A program made the position numbers and the translations under genes. From contig JALNYU010000005.1 in NCBI GenBank assembly GCA_023229645.1, positions 124,001-188,000 on the forward strand: a DNA stretch of 64,000 nt, read 5' to 3'. Of the stretch, positions 25,060 to 33,154 are shown piece after piece; the stretch's first letter is position 1; each line of letters starts with the position of its first letter. Source of the DNA: Nevskia sp. Its GTDB lineage: Bacteria; Pseudomonadota; Gammaproteobacteria; Nevskiales; Nevskiaceae. The notes below the pieces were generated by a model, which saw nothing but the letters and a program-made list of their open reading frames with translations, was not told where the DNA came from and ran no database searches.

Positions 25060-25163
25060 ACGTGAGGAAATGTGCGGCACTTGCTGTTTGCCTCGCATTT
25101 CATTAGAATCTGCCCCCTTTCGCCCTGTCGCGTCCGGCCGGGCCCCGACTCAAGAGCGTAGCA

Positions 25164-25364
25164 ATGAAAGCCGATATCCATCCGAATTACGCGGAAATCA
25201 CCGTTGCCTGCAGCTGCGGCAATAAGTTCATGACGCGCTCGACTGTCGGGCGCGATCTGCAGATCGAAGTTTGTTCGAAATGCCACCCGTTTTACACGGG
25301 CAAGCAGAAAGTTGCGGATGTCGGCGGTCGCGTCGACAAGTTCCGCAAGCGCTACGCTTCGTAA
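25164..25364 (+). CDS. rpmE: 50S ribosomal protein L31, zinc-binding form
   Basis: A 66-residue L31. Zinc ligands Cys16, Cys18, Cys37 and Cys40 are all present, so this is the C+ zinc form rather than the zinc-free paralogue induced in zinc starvation. The N-terminus MKADIHPNY and the HPFYTGKQK segment are standard. A strong terminator follows at once. Confidence 0.97.
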   Translation: MKADIHPNYAEITVACSCGNKFMTRSTVGRDLQIEVCSKCHPFYTGKQKVADVGGRVDKFRKRYAS

Positions 25365-25382
25365 AGCGCTGTTTTGTTGCAC

Positions 25383-25414
25383 AATCGACCGCCTACGGGC
25401 GGTCGATTTGTTTC
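25383..25414 (+). terminator. Intrinsic terminator after rpmE
   Basis: An 11-bp perfect stem AATCGACCGCC/GGCGGTCGATT with a TACG loop, followed by TGTTTCT, 18 bases after the rpmE stop. Confidence 0.85.
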
Positions 25415-25629
25415 TGTTGACCGGTAGGTTTTAGCGACCTAGGCTTTTTTGGCCCAAGACGCAACTCTGGCGGTTGAGTAGTGAAACTCGTTATGCTTGG
25501 CGCGACGCATCATTTCCCCGCAGAGTTCTGACGGTTCTGCTTAACCGCACCGTGCTGCTATTTGCGTGTCGGTTCGATGCCGCAGTGCCACATTTTTAGG
25601 TCTTTACGCAGCCTGACGGAGAGCATGCT

Positions 25630-26928
25630 ATGACGAATTCAAGCTACAGCTTGGTCAATAATGAAACGGGCGAGAAAGTCGATCTGCCGCTGGTAACGGG
25701 CAATATGGGGCCGGCGGGTGCCGATGTCGGCAAGGTTTACGGCAAGATGGATCTGTTCACCTACGATCCGGGCTTCACGTCGACCTGTTCGTGCAAGAGC
25801 GCCATCACCTACATCGATGGCGACGCTGGCGTGTTGTTGTATCGCGGCTACCCGGTCGATCAGTTGGCCGAAAACTCGACATTCCTTGAAGTGGCGTATC
25901 TCGTGCTGAACGGCGAGCTGCCGAATAAAGGCCAGCTTGAGGGTTTCGAGAACTCGATCCGTAAACACACGATGATCAACGAGTCGTTGAAGCGCTTCTT
26001 CGACGGCTTCAACTACGACGCGCATCCGATGGCGATGCTGACTGGCGTCGTCGGCTCGTTGTCAGCGTTTTATCACGACGCCACCAACAGCAAAGATGCG
26101 CGGCACCGCGAAATTTTTGCGCATCGCATGATCGCGAAGATTCCGACGATCGCTGCGGCGGCGTACAAGAAGTACTTCGGTCAGCCGTTCATGTATCCGC
26201 AGAACAACCTGGACTACTGCAGCAATCTGCTGCACATGATGTTCGCGGTTCCGGCCGAGCCTTACCACGTTGATCCAGTCGCCGCGAAAGCGCTTGACGT
26301 GCTGTTCATTCTGCACGCGGACCATGAACAGAACGCCAGCACCTCGACGGTGCGCTTAGCCGGCTCCACCGGCTGTAACCCGTACGCGGCGATCGCTTCC
26401 GGCATCGCGGCGCTGTGGGGCCCGGCGCACGGCGGCGCCAATGAGGCGGTTCTGAAGATGCTGGAGGACATCGGTACGGCGAAAAACGTCCCGGCCTTCC
26501 TCGACAAAGTGAAGGACAAGAACAGCGGCGTGCGCTTGATGGGCTTCGGCCACCGCGTTTACAAGAACTTCGACCCGCGCGCCAAAATCATCCGCGAACA
26601 GTGCCACAAAGTGCTGAAGCACTTTGGCCTTGAAAATGATCCGCAGCTGGAATTGGCGATGAAGTTAGAAGACATCGCGCTGTCGGATGATTACTTCAAG
26701 GAACGCAAGCTGTACCCGAACGTCGATTTTTACTCGGGCATCATCTACAAAGCGCTCGGCATCCCGGTAAATATGTTCACGCCGATGTTCGCGATTGCCC
26801 GCACCGTCGGTTGGGTTGCGCATTGGACGGAAATGGTCGCCGATCCGGCAGGCCTCAAAATCGGCCGCCCGCGGCAGGTTTATACCGGCGCCCCGACGCG
26901 CGATTACACGGCGATTGGCGCCCGCTGA
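25630..26928 (+). CDS. gltA: Citrate synthase, type II
   Basis: Condenses oxaloacetate and acetyl-CoA at the entry to the TCA cycle. At 432 residues it has the length of the hexameric, NADH-sensitive gammaproteobacterial type. Catalytic-site segments are LHADHEQNASTSTVR (with the first catalytic His), WGPAHGGANEAVLKML, MGFGHRVYKNFDPRA and the later FYSGIIYKALG with the catalytic Asp just before. GGAGAG lies 7 bases before the ATG. It is preceded by 215 bases of gene-free DNA that must hold its promoter; a weak dyad TAGGT/ACCTA followed by a T run near 25425-25450 may be a second terminator. Confidence 0.97.
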   Translation: MTNSSYSLVNNETGEKVDLPLVTGNMGPAGADVGKVYGKMDLFTYDPGFTSTCSCKSAITYIDGDAGVLLYRGYPVDQLAENSTFLEVAYLVLNGELPNKGQLEGFENSIRKHTMINESLKRFFDGFNYDAHPMAMLTGVVGSLSAFYHDATNSKDARHREIFAHRMIAKIPTIAAAAYKKYFGQPFMYPQNNLDYCSNLLHMMFAVPAEPYHVDPVAAKALDVLFILHADHEQNASTSTVRLAGSTGCNPYAAIASGIAALWGPAHGGANEAVLKMLEDIGTAKNVPAFLDKVKDKNSGVRLMGFGHRVYKNFDPRAKIIREQCHKVLKHFGLENDPQLELAMKLEDIALSDDYFKERKLYPNVDFYSGIIYKALGIPVNMFTPMFAIARTVGWVAHWTEMVADPAGLKIGRPRQVYTGAPTRDYTAIGAR

Positions 26929-26947
26929 AACCCAGCGGCAGCGCGCT

Positions 26948-27592
26948 TTATTTAGGATCCGGAACAGGTACGGCGAGAATGCTCGCTGTATCTTGTTTCG
27001 CTAACACTTCGGCTTGCGCCAGCGTTAGTCGTTTCATCGGTAGGCCATCGAGCGGTGATAGCGGCGCCCGCCGTTGATCATCGAGTGGGAAGATCGCCAG
27101 ATCGACCCCAATCTCGCCCGCCTCGAACCGCGCCAGCGGAATCGTATCGGTGCCGCCGTCGGGGTATCGGTAGTCGCGGTCGCCCTGCTCAAATTCGATG
27201 CTGCGGCTTTCCAGAAACACATCCAGCGTTTCCGCCTGATCGGCAAACACGTGAATTTGCACGCGATGCGCCTGGGTCAGCGCGCCGCTGACAACAGCGC
27301 CAACCAAGCGCGGCTCAAACGGCTGCAGCAATCGCAGCGCCTGCACCGCCGCTTGCCGCATTTGCTGCAGATGTTTGGCGTAGTCCTGACCACCAAACAG
27401 ACGCTGGTATTCGATCACCGCCGCCTGAATTTGGGCGCCGTCCGGCAGCGCAGTTTTAGGGCCTAAGCCCAGCCGCTGTAGCGCTTTCAGCTTGGCGCTG
27501 CGATAGTCGAGCACGTCCTCTTCGCAAATGATGCGCGCGCACAACGCCAGTAATTCGTCGGCGCCGCCGCCAGGTGCGGTTGAGCGACGCAT
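26948..27592 (-). CDS. Nucleotidyltransferase-like protein of unknown role
   Basis: A 214-residue soluble protein. The central part (about 95-190) contains VGAVVSGALTQAHRVQIHVF followed by DFLES-like and GVDLAIFPLDDQRR stretches, reminiscent of small nucleotidyltransferase-fold proteins with a GSx-type loop and later acidic strand. I cannot point to a full GS-DxD motif, so activity is doubtful. The N-terminal half is helical. Its ATG shares one base with the mrcA stop (TGATG), so it is translated together with penicillin-binding protein 1A. It converges on gltA with a 19-base gap. Confidence 0.7.
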   Translation of the reverse strand: MRRSTAPGGGADELLALCARIICEEDVLDYRSAKLKALQRLGLGPKTALPDGAQIQAAVIEYQRLFGGQDYAKHLQQMRQAAVQALRLLQPFEPRLVGAVVSGALTQAHRVQIHVFADQAETLDVFLESRSIEFEQGDRDYRYPDGGTDTIPLARFEAGEIGVDLAIFPLDDQRRAPLSPLDGLPMKRLTLAQAEVLAKQDTASILAVPVPDPK

Positions 27593-30054
27593 CAGTAAAT
27601 GTCGGTGCTGCTATCGGTATTGCCGAACTCGCTTTTACCGTCGTCCGGCGGCGGTACGTGTGCAGTCTGCACCATTTCATAGAGTGCGCCAGGCGTATCG
27701 GCGCTAACCAGCTTGCCGTTGTTGGGATTAATCGGCACCTGCACGATCCCCGCTGGCATTGGCAAGATGCGTTGGGGAAGCCCCTTCAGCGCCGTTTTCA
27801 TGAAATCCATCCAAATCGGTAGCGCGGCACGGCCACCCACTTCGCCGCGCCCTAGTGGCTTGGGTTGATCAAAGCCAACCCAGGTCACGGCGACGAGTGC
27901 GGTGGAGAAGCCGTTGAACCAGGCGTCGGTTTCATCGTTGCTGGTGCCGGTTTTGCCGGCGAGGTCGTCGCGCCCGAGTTGCTTAACCTGTGCTGCGGTT
28001 CCGCGCGTAACGACATCGTGCATCATGCTGGTGATCAGGTAGTCGAGATCGGCGTCGAGTACGCGTGGCGCCGGATTGGCTGGCAAGGCAACCAGCGCGC
28101 TGGCCGCAGGGGCGTCACTGGTGGCGTCAGCGGCGCCCGCAGGCGCAGCGACTGCCGCTTCTGTGGCCACGGCTTCAATCGGGCGATCACAGGCGCTGCA
28201 GGCTTGTTTCGGGTCGGCGTGAAAGATTTCCGCGCCGCTGCCGTCGCGGATGCTTTCAATGAAGTACGGATCAACCAGATAACCGCCATTCGCGAACACT
28301 GAATAGGCGCGGGCCTGCTCCAGCGGTGTCAGCGCGGCGCTGCCGAGCGCCATGGTCAAATCGGCCGGGATGCGGTCCTTGGCAATTCCGAACTGGCTGG
28401 CGAAATCGCGCGCGTAGTCGACTCCGATGGCCTGCGCGACGCGGACTGAAACCAGATTACGTGATTGCGCCAGCGCGTCCCGCAAGCGCATCGGGCCTTT
28501 GAATTTCCCTTCGTAGTTCCCCGGCCGCCAGTCGTCGTCTGGATTAACGCTGGTAAACACCACCGGCGCATCAAGAAATACTGAAGCGGGTGTATAGCCT
28601 TTGGAAAGCGCAGCCGTATACAGAAAGGGCTTAAAGCCGCTGCCGACCTGGCGCCGCGCCTGGGTGACGCGGTTGAAGTTGCCCAGGAAGAAATCGTAGC
28701 CGCCCACCAACGCCTGAATTGCACCGTCAGTAGGATTCAGCGCGACGAATGCCCCCTGAACGTCGGGGATTTGCGCCAGACGCCAGTTGCCGCTGGCCCG
28801 CGTAATACGGACGATATCGCCGGGATGTAGCGGTTTTTTGTCCGATAACCCTGCCCAAGAAAACGCAGTTTTCGCGAGTTCAATCGGGCCTTCGAGCGCG
28901 CGCAGGCTGAGTTTTTCTGGGCTGAAATGCACGACCACGGCGGACTCCAAGCCGACGACGGGCGGTCGCGCTTCGAGGTGGCTACGAATTGCTGGATTGG
29001 CAGGATCGCTGGCCAGCGTTGGCAACAACTCGTCTGGTAATTTTGCTTCGGCGCCATTGAAACCATGTCGTTCTTCGTACGCGAGCAGGCCCCCGCGCAG
29101 TGCGTCCGTCGCCGCTTGTTGTCGCGCGGCATCGAGCGTTGTGACCACGCTATAACCGTCGCTATAGGTGTTTTCGCCATATTTTGCATACAGCTCAGCG
29201 CGGACCATTTCTGCGACGTAGCGCGCTTCAACTTCGACCGTCGCAGGGTGTTCGTAGGCGGTTACCGGTTCCGCCAGCGCGAGGTCGTAAGCGCTCGGCG
29301 TGATGTAGCCGAGTTCGCGCATGCGGCGCAGCACGTAGTCGCGCCGGCCGTGTGCGCGAGCGGGATTATTCAGTGGATTATCGCGCGACGGCGCTTTCGG
29401 CAGACCGGCCAGCGTCGCCATTTCGCCGAGTGTCAGTTCAGCAGCATCTTTGCCGAAATACACGTGCGCGGCGGCTTGTACACCGTAAGCGCGGTTACCG
29501 AGAAAAATGCGATTCAGATAAAGCTCAAGGATTTCCTGTTTGCTGAGCTCGTGCTCAATTTTCTGCGCCAGGAAAATTTCTTTGAATTTGCGCGAAAAGC
29601 TGCGTTCGTTGGTTAAAAAGATGTTTCGCGCCAGCTGCATCGTGATCGTACTGCCGCCCTGGCGCTTCTCGCCGGTGGTGGCGAGTACCAGCGCGGCGCG
29701 CAAAAGTCCCTGCAAATCGACGCCGGAATGCTCGAAAAAGCGGTCGTCTTCTGCGGAAAGAAACGCTTGCACCAACGGTTGCGGAATTTCTTCGAAACGC
29801 AGTGGCTCGCGGCGCTCGGCACCAAATTCGCCAATCAACTTGCCGTCATGGGTATATACCCTTAGCGGAACACCAAGCTTGATTTCGTGAAGGTCGGCAA
29901 CTGACGGCAACTGCGGTGAATAGTAGGTTCTGGCCCCGACATACGTGAGCCCGCCAAGTACGGCAATGGCCAAAATTATGCCGGTTACGATAGATGCGAC
30001 ACGAAGATAAGAATTCAAGCAGGACCCTCTAGCATCGTTAGCTGCGCCACTCAT
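27592..30054 (-). CDS. mrcA: Penicillin-binding protein 1A
   Basis: Bifunctional class A PBP making septal and lateral peptidoglycan, anchored in the inner membrane. The start at 30054 is preferred over 30153, which would add 33 unlikely residues and run into the pilM promoter region. A membrane helix lies at about residues 18-36. The glycosyltransferase site has Glu102 in SAEDDRFFEH and the GGSTITMQLARN block. The transpeptidase motifs are SGFK (Ser472, Lys475), the SRN triad in AQSRNLVSVR and KTGT (Lys701). An OB-like insert lies between the two. A CSAC pair and an Ala-rich linker precede the last part. It is divergent from pilMNOPQ, as in Pseudomonas. Confidence 0.95.
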   Translation of the reverse strand: MSGAANDARGSCLNSYLRVASIVTGIILAIAVLGGLTYVGARTYYSPQLPSVADLHEIKLGVPLRVYTHDGKLIGEFGAERREPLRFEEIPQPLVQAFLSAEDDRFFEHSGVDLQGLLRAALVLATTGEKRQGGSTITMQLARNIFLTNERSFSRKFKEIFLAQKIEHELSKQEILELYLNRIFLGNRAYGVQAAAHVYFGKDAAELTLGEMATLAGLPKAPSRDNPLNNPARAHGRRDYVLRRMRELGYITPSAYDLALAEPVTAYEHPATVEVEARYVAEMVRAELYAKYGENTYSDGYSVVTTLDAARQQAATDALRGGLLAYEERHGFNGAEAKLPDELLPTLASDPANPAIRSHLEARPPVVGLESAVVVHFSPEKLSLRALEGPIELAKTAFSWAGLSDKKPLHPGDIVRITRASGNWRLAQIPDVQGAFVALNPTDGAIQALVGGYDFFLGNFNRVTQARRQVGSGFKPFLYTAALSKGYTPASVFLDAPVVFTSVNPDDDWRPGNYEGKFKGPMRLRDALAQSRNLVSVRVAQAIGVDYARDFASQFGIAKDRIPADLTMALGSAALTPLEQARAYSVFANGGYLVDPYFIESIRDGSGAEIFHADPKQACSACDRPIEAVATEAAVAAPAGAADATSDAPAASALVALPANPAPRVLDADLDYLITSMMHDVVTRGTAAQVKQLGRDDLAGKTGTSNDETDAWFNGFSTALVAVTWVGFDQPKPLGRGEVGGRAALPIWMDFMKTALKGLPQRILPMPAGIVQVPINPNNGKLVSADTPGALYEMVQTAHVPPPDDGKSEFGNTDSSTDIY

Positions 30055-30101
30055 CACCCGCTTTAGGACTTCTATCAGGCACTTAAAGAAACAACTTGTA
30101 G

Positions 30102-30129
30102 TTGCGTCGTAAAAAACATGAGCTATATT
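30102..30129 (+). promoter_or_regulatory. Candidate sigma-70 promoter for pilMNOPQ
   Basis: TTGCGT and TATATT separated by 16 bases, about 100 bases upstream of pilM in the gap with divergent mrcA. The -35 match is partial and the call rests only on spacing and position. Confidence 0.35.
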
Positions 30130-30229
30130 AAGTCTTGCTCGAGGGCGAGTCATTAAACCCGACTACCATCGTTGAATGGCGAGCAGTACAGAGCCATCGG
30201 GGGCTCGAAAATTAGGGTGAATAGGGGCT

Positions 30230-31315
30230 ATGTCGATAAAACAGTCGTTGTTCGGCGGAGGGAGCCGTGAACTGGTCGGTCTGGATATTTCGTCCAGTGC
30301 CGTAAAAGTGCTTGAGCTGAGTCGCCGTGGCGGACGCTTTGTCGTCGAAGCCTATGCCGTAGAGCCGCTACCCCCAAATGTGGTTAACGACAAGCAGATC
30401 ACTGATCCGCGCGCCGTAGGTGAGGTGATTGCCCGCGCGGTAAGCCGCGCAGGCACGCGCACCAAAAATGCAGCAGTCGCCGTCTCCGGCTCCTCGGTGA
30501 TCACCAAAATTATCAGCCTGCCATCGTCGTTGAAGGAAAACGACATGGAAGAGCAGATTAAAGCTGAAGCCGATCAGTACATTCCTTACCCGATCGACGA
30601 AGTCAGCCTCGATTTCCAGGTGCTCGGTCCGTCCGCGCGGGAAAAGGATACCTCCGATGTGCTGCTGGCTGCATGTCGTCGTGAGCAGGTCGATCAGCGC
30701 GTCGCGGCGCTGGAAGTGGCGGGATTGAAAGCAACGGTCGTCGATATCGAGGCTTATGCGCTGGAAAATGCCTGTCAATTCTTGAGCCATCAAATGCCGG
30801 CGAACGGCGTTGGCAAGACGATTGCGGTGGTCGATATGGGCGCATCGACGACGTCGCTACTGGTTCTGCACGATCTGCAAACGGCTTACACGCGCGATCA
30901 GGCGTTCGGCGGTAAACAGCTGACAGAAGACATCATGCGGTTCTACGGCATGAGTTTTGAGGAGGCTGGTAAGGCGAAGCGCTTCGGCAAGCTGCCGGAT
31001 AACTATGAAACCGAAGTCCTTGGCCATTTCATCGCCGACATGGCGCAGCAGATTGACCGCTCGCTGCAGTTTTTCTTTGCTGCCGCTTCGCGCCATAACA
31101 GCATCGATCAGATGATTCTGGCCGGTGGCTGTGCGCACATTCCGGGCGTTGATACCGCGATTCAGGAGCGGTTGCAGATCCCCTGTGTGATCGCACAACC
31201 GTTCGCGAAAATGTCGGTTGCCTCCCGTGCCCGTCCGGCACAACTCGCTAACGATGAAGCATCGTTGCTAATCGCGGCGGGCCTCGCCTTCCGTGCCTTC
31301 GACGAGGAGGCCTGA
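30230..31315 (+). CDS. pilM: Type IV pilus assembly protein PilM
   Basis: Cytoplasmic actin-like ATP-binding protein of the type IV pilus alignment complex, 361 residues. It has the FtsA-like fold with LVGLDISSSAVKVLEL (phosphate-1), VAVSGSSVITKII, IAVVDMGASTTSLLVL (phosphate-2) and ILAGGCAHIPGVD (adenosine loop). It binds the cytoplasmic tail of PilN. First gene of the rightward pilMNOPQ operon; 5 bases separate it from pilN. Confidence 0.96.
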   Translation: MSIKQSLFGGGSRELVGLDISSSAVKVLELSRRGGRFVVEAYAVEPLPPNVVNDKQITDPRAVGEVIARAVSRAGTRTKNAAVAVSGSSVITKIISLPSSLKENDMEEQIKAEADQYIPYPIDEVSLDFQVLGPSAREKDTSDVLLAACRREQVDQRVAALEVAGLKATVVDIEAYALENACQFLSHQMPANGVGKTIAVVDMGASTTSLLVLHDLQTAYTRDQAFGGKQLTEDIMRFYGMSFEEAGKAKRFGKLPDNYETEVLGHFIADMAQQIDRSLQFFFAAASRHNSIDQMILAGGCAHIPGVDTAIQERLQIPCVIAQPFAKMSVASRARPAQLANDEASLLIAAGLAFRAFDEEA

Positions 31316-31320
31316 GCCCC

Positions 31321-31914
31321 ATGGCAACCCGCATAAACCTACTCGACTGGCGTGCCGCCCGGCGCGCTCGGCGGAAGAAAGAGTTTCTCTCGCTGTTGGT
31401 GCTCGGTCTTGGCGCCAGCGCCGCGTTGATCGGCCTTGGTTACGTCACGGTCGAACATTCGATTGAGACACAACAAGCGCGCAACCAATTCATGACCGCT
31501 CAGATTGCGGAAATGGATAAGCAGATCAAGGAAATCCAGGAGCTGGAGAAAGTTCGAGCGAACTTGGTCGCGCGCATGCACGTCATCGAGCAGTTGCAAC
31601 AGAGCCGCGCCGCGAGCGTGCATTTCTTCGACGAAATCGTGAATACGATACCTGAAGGCGTGTATCTAACAGCGGTCAAACAAAACGGCCAAAGCGTGAC
31701 GATCGACGGCATCGCCGAGTCTAGCGGGCGCATCTCGGCCTACTTGAAGAATCTCGACGGCTCGCCGTGGTTTAAGGATCCGAAGCTGGTTGTCATTAAG
31801 ACGGCCGAAAAGAACAAACAGCGCAATAGCGAATTCACGCTGCAGGTCACCAATTTGACCCGGGCCGTGGCCGACGATGCGCCGCAAGCGGCAAAAGGGG
31901 AGGTCGTGCAGTGA
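31321..31914 (+). CDS. pilN: Type IV pilus assembly protein PilN
   Basis: Inner-membrane alignment-complex protein, 197 residues. The N-terminus ATRINLLDWRAARRARRKKE is the PilM-binding INLLxWR motif. One membrane helix (about 23-43) is followed by a coiled coil and a ferredoxin-like periplasmic domain with GVYLTAVKQNGQSVTIDG. It overlaps pilO by 4 bases (GTGA). Confidence 0.95.
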   Translation: MATRINLLDWRAARRARRKKEFLSLLVLGLGASAALIGLGYVTVEHSIETQQARNQFMTAQIAEMDKQIKEIQELEKVRANLVARMHVIEQLQQSRAASVHFFDEIVNTIPEGVYLTAVKQNGQSVTIDGIAESSGRISAYLKNLDGSPWFKDPKLVVIKTAEKNKQRNSEFTLQVTNLTRAVADDAPQAAKGEVVQ

Positions 31915-32582
31915 ACGCCAAGCAGTTTTTTGCCGAGCTGCAGACGCTGGATCTGCAAAACCCAGGCACGATGCCGCGTTGGGCGCACTTCGTCATTACT
32001 GCGTTTGCCGCGGTCGCAATCTTGGTTGCCGGCAGCTATACGCTGATCAAGCCGGAATACGAAGCGCTCGACGCTGAGCAGCAAAAAGAGCAGACGTTGC
32101 GCGGCGATTTCGAAAAGAAACAGAAAAAAGTTGCGGCGCTTGACGCGTACAAGGCGCAGCTGGAAACAATGGAGCACGACTTCGGCGCGATGCTGCGGCA
32201 GTTGCCGAGCAAGACCGAAGTCGAAAATCTGCTGAATGATATTTCGCAGACGCGCGTTGCCTCCAGCCTCGAAGAAGAGCTATTCCAGCCGCAGCCGGAA
32301 ATCCCGAAAGAGTTCTACGCCGAGGTTCCGCACAAAATTATCGTCACCGGGCAGTACCACGAAATGGGCGCTTTCGTCGCTGGCGTTGCTGCGCTGCCGC
32401 GCATCGTGACCATCGACGAAGTTGAGATCAAGCCGGTTGCGACCGGACCCGGCGCCCAGATTAATCGTGGCAAAGGGGCGTTGCGGATGAGCGCATTGGC
32501 CAAGACCTACCGCTATCTGGACGCCAACGAGATCGCCGCGGCGAACGACGCGAAGAAGCCGAAGGCTGGAGCGAAGAAGTGA
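31911..32582 (+). CDS. pilO: Type IV pilus assembly protein PilO
   Basis: Inner-membrane partner of PilN, 223 residues, starting with GTG inside the pilN stop. One membrane helix (about 26-47) is followed by a coiled coil (EALDAEQQKEQTLRGDFEKK) and a periplasmic domain with FYAEVPHKIIVTGQYHEMGAF (cited by core HKIIVTGQYH), the family signature. Its TGA shares a base with the pilP ATG. Confidence 0.95.
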   Translation: MNAKQFFAELQTLDLQNPGTMPRWAHFVITAFAAVAILVAGSYTLIKPEYEALDAEQQKEQTLRGDFEKKQKKVAALDAYKAQLETMEHDFGAMLRQLPSKTEVENLLNDISQTRVASSLEEELFQPQPEIPKEFYAEVPHKIIVTGQYHEMGAFVAGVAALPRIVTIDEVEIKPVATGPGAQINRGKGALRMSALAKTYRYLDANEIAAANDAKKPKAGAKK

Positions 32583-33124
32583 TGCGCAACCTACCCAGAC
32601 TTTTGCGCCCAATGGTTCGCGGTGGCGTATTGATTGCGGCAGCAGCGCTGGCGGCGTGTTCGCACGACATGGATGACTTGCAGCACTACGCGGACGAAGT
32701 CAAAGCGCGTAAGACGACGCAAATCGAACCGATACCGCAGATGAAGCAGTATGAAGCGGTGCCGTACGTTGCCGATGAGCGCCGGGATCCATTCGTCGCC
32801 GCGCTGCCGGAACGCAGCGGTGGCGCAGGTACTGCTGCGTCGAGTGCGATTCGCCCTGATCTGGCGCGTAACAAAGAGCCGCTCGAGGAGTACCCGATCG
32901 ATGCGCTCCGGCTCGTTGGCATCGTGACGTTCAACAGCCGAATTTACGCGATGGTGAAAGCGCCAGACGGCGTGATTCATCGCGTTACGAACGGCGATCA
33001 CCTGGGCCAGAACTACGGCAAGATCACCAAGGTTACCGAGGCCGAAGTCTCGCTATCCGAAATCATTCCCGACGGATTCGGCGGGTTCATCGAACGACCG
33101 GCCGCGTTGGCCGCCAACGAATAA
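32582..33124 (+). CDS. pilP: Type IV pilus assembly lipoprotein PilP
   Basis: A 180-residue inner-membrane lipoprotein linking the PilNO complex to the PilQ secretin. Signal peptide ends in LAAC, with Cys27 lipidated. A disordered region precedes the HR domain: YPIDALRLVGIVTFNSRIYAMV and GDHLGQNYGKITKVTEAEV (cited by cores LRLVGI and GKITKV). The ATG at 32582 is chosen over the GTG one codon earlier; both overlap pilO. Confidence 0.94.
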   Translation: MRNLPRLLRPMVRGGVLIAAAALAACSHDMDDLQHYADEVKARKTTQIEPIPQMKQYEAVPYVADERRDPFVAALPERSGGAGTAASSAIRPDLARNKEPLEEYPIDALRLVGIVTFNSRIYAMVKAPDGVIHRVTNGDHLGQNYGKITKVTEAEVSLSEIIPDGFGGFIERPAALAANE

Positions 33125-33154
33125 GCAGCCGAATAAGAAAACCGGAGCGCAACG

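Noticed and set aside
25419..25629. Possible tRNA or small RNA gene upstream of gltA
   Set aside because: No cloverleaf, TTCGA-type loop or strong hairpin series; only a weak 5-bp dyad with a T run.
27592..30054. The CSAC pair in PBP1A as a novel metal site
   Set aside because: It sits in a variable linker near the C-terminal part, where paired Cys occur in other PBP1A proteins; no further ligands are visible.
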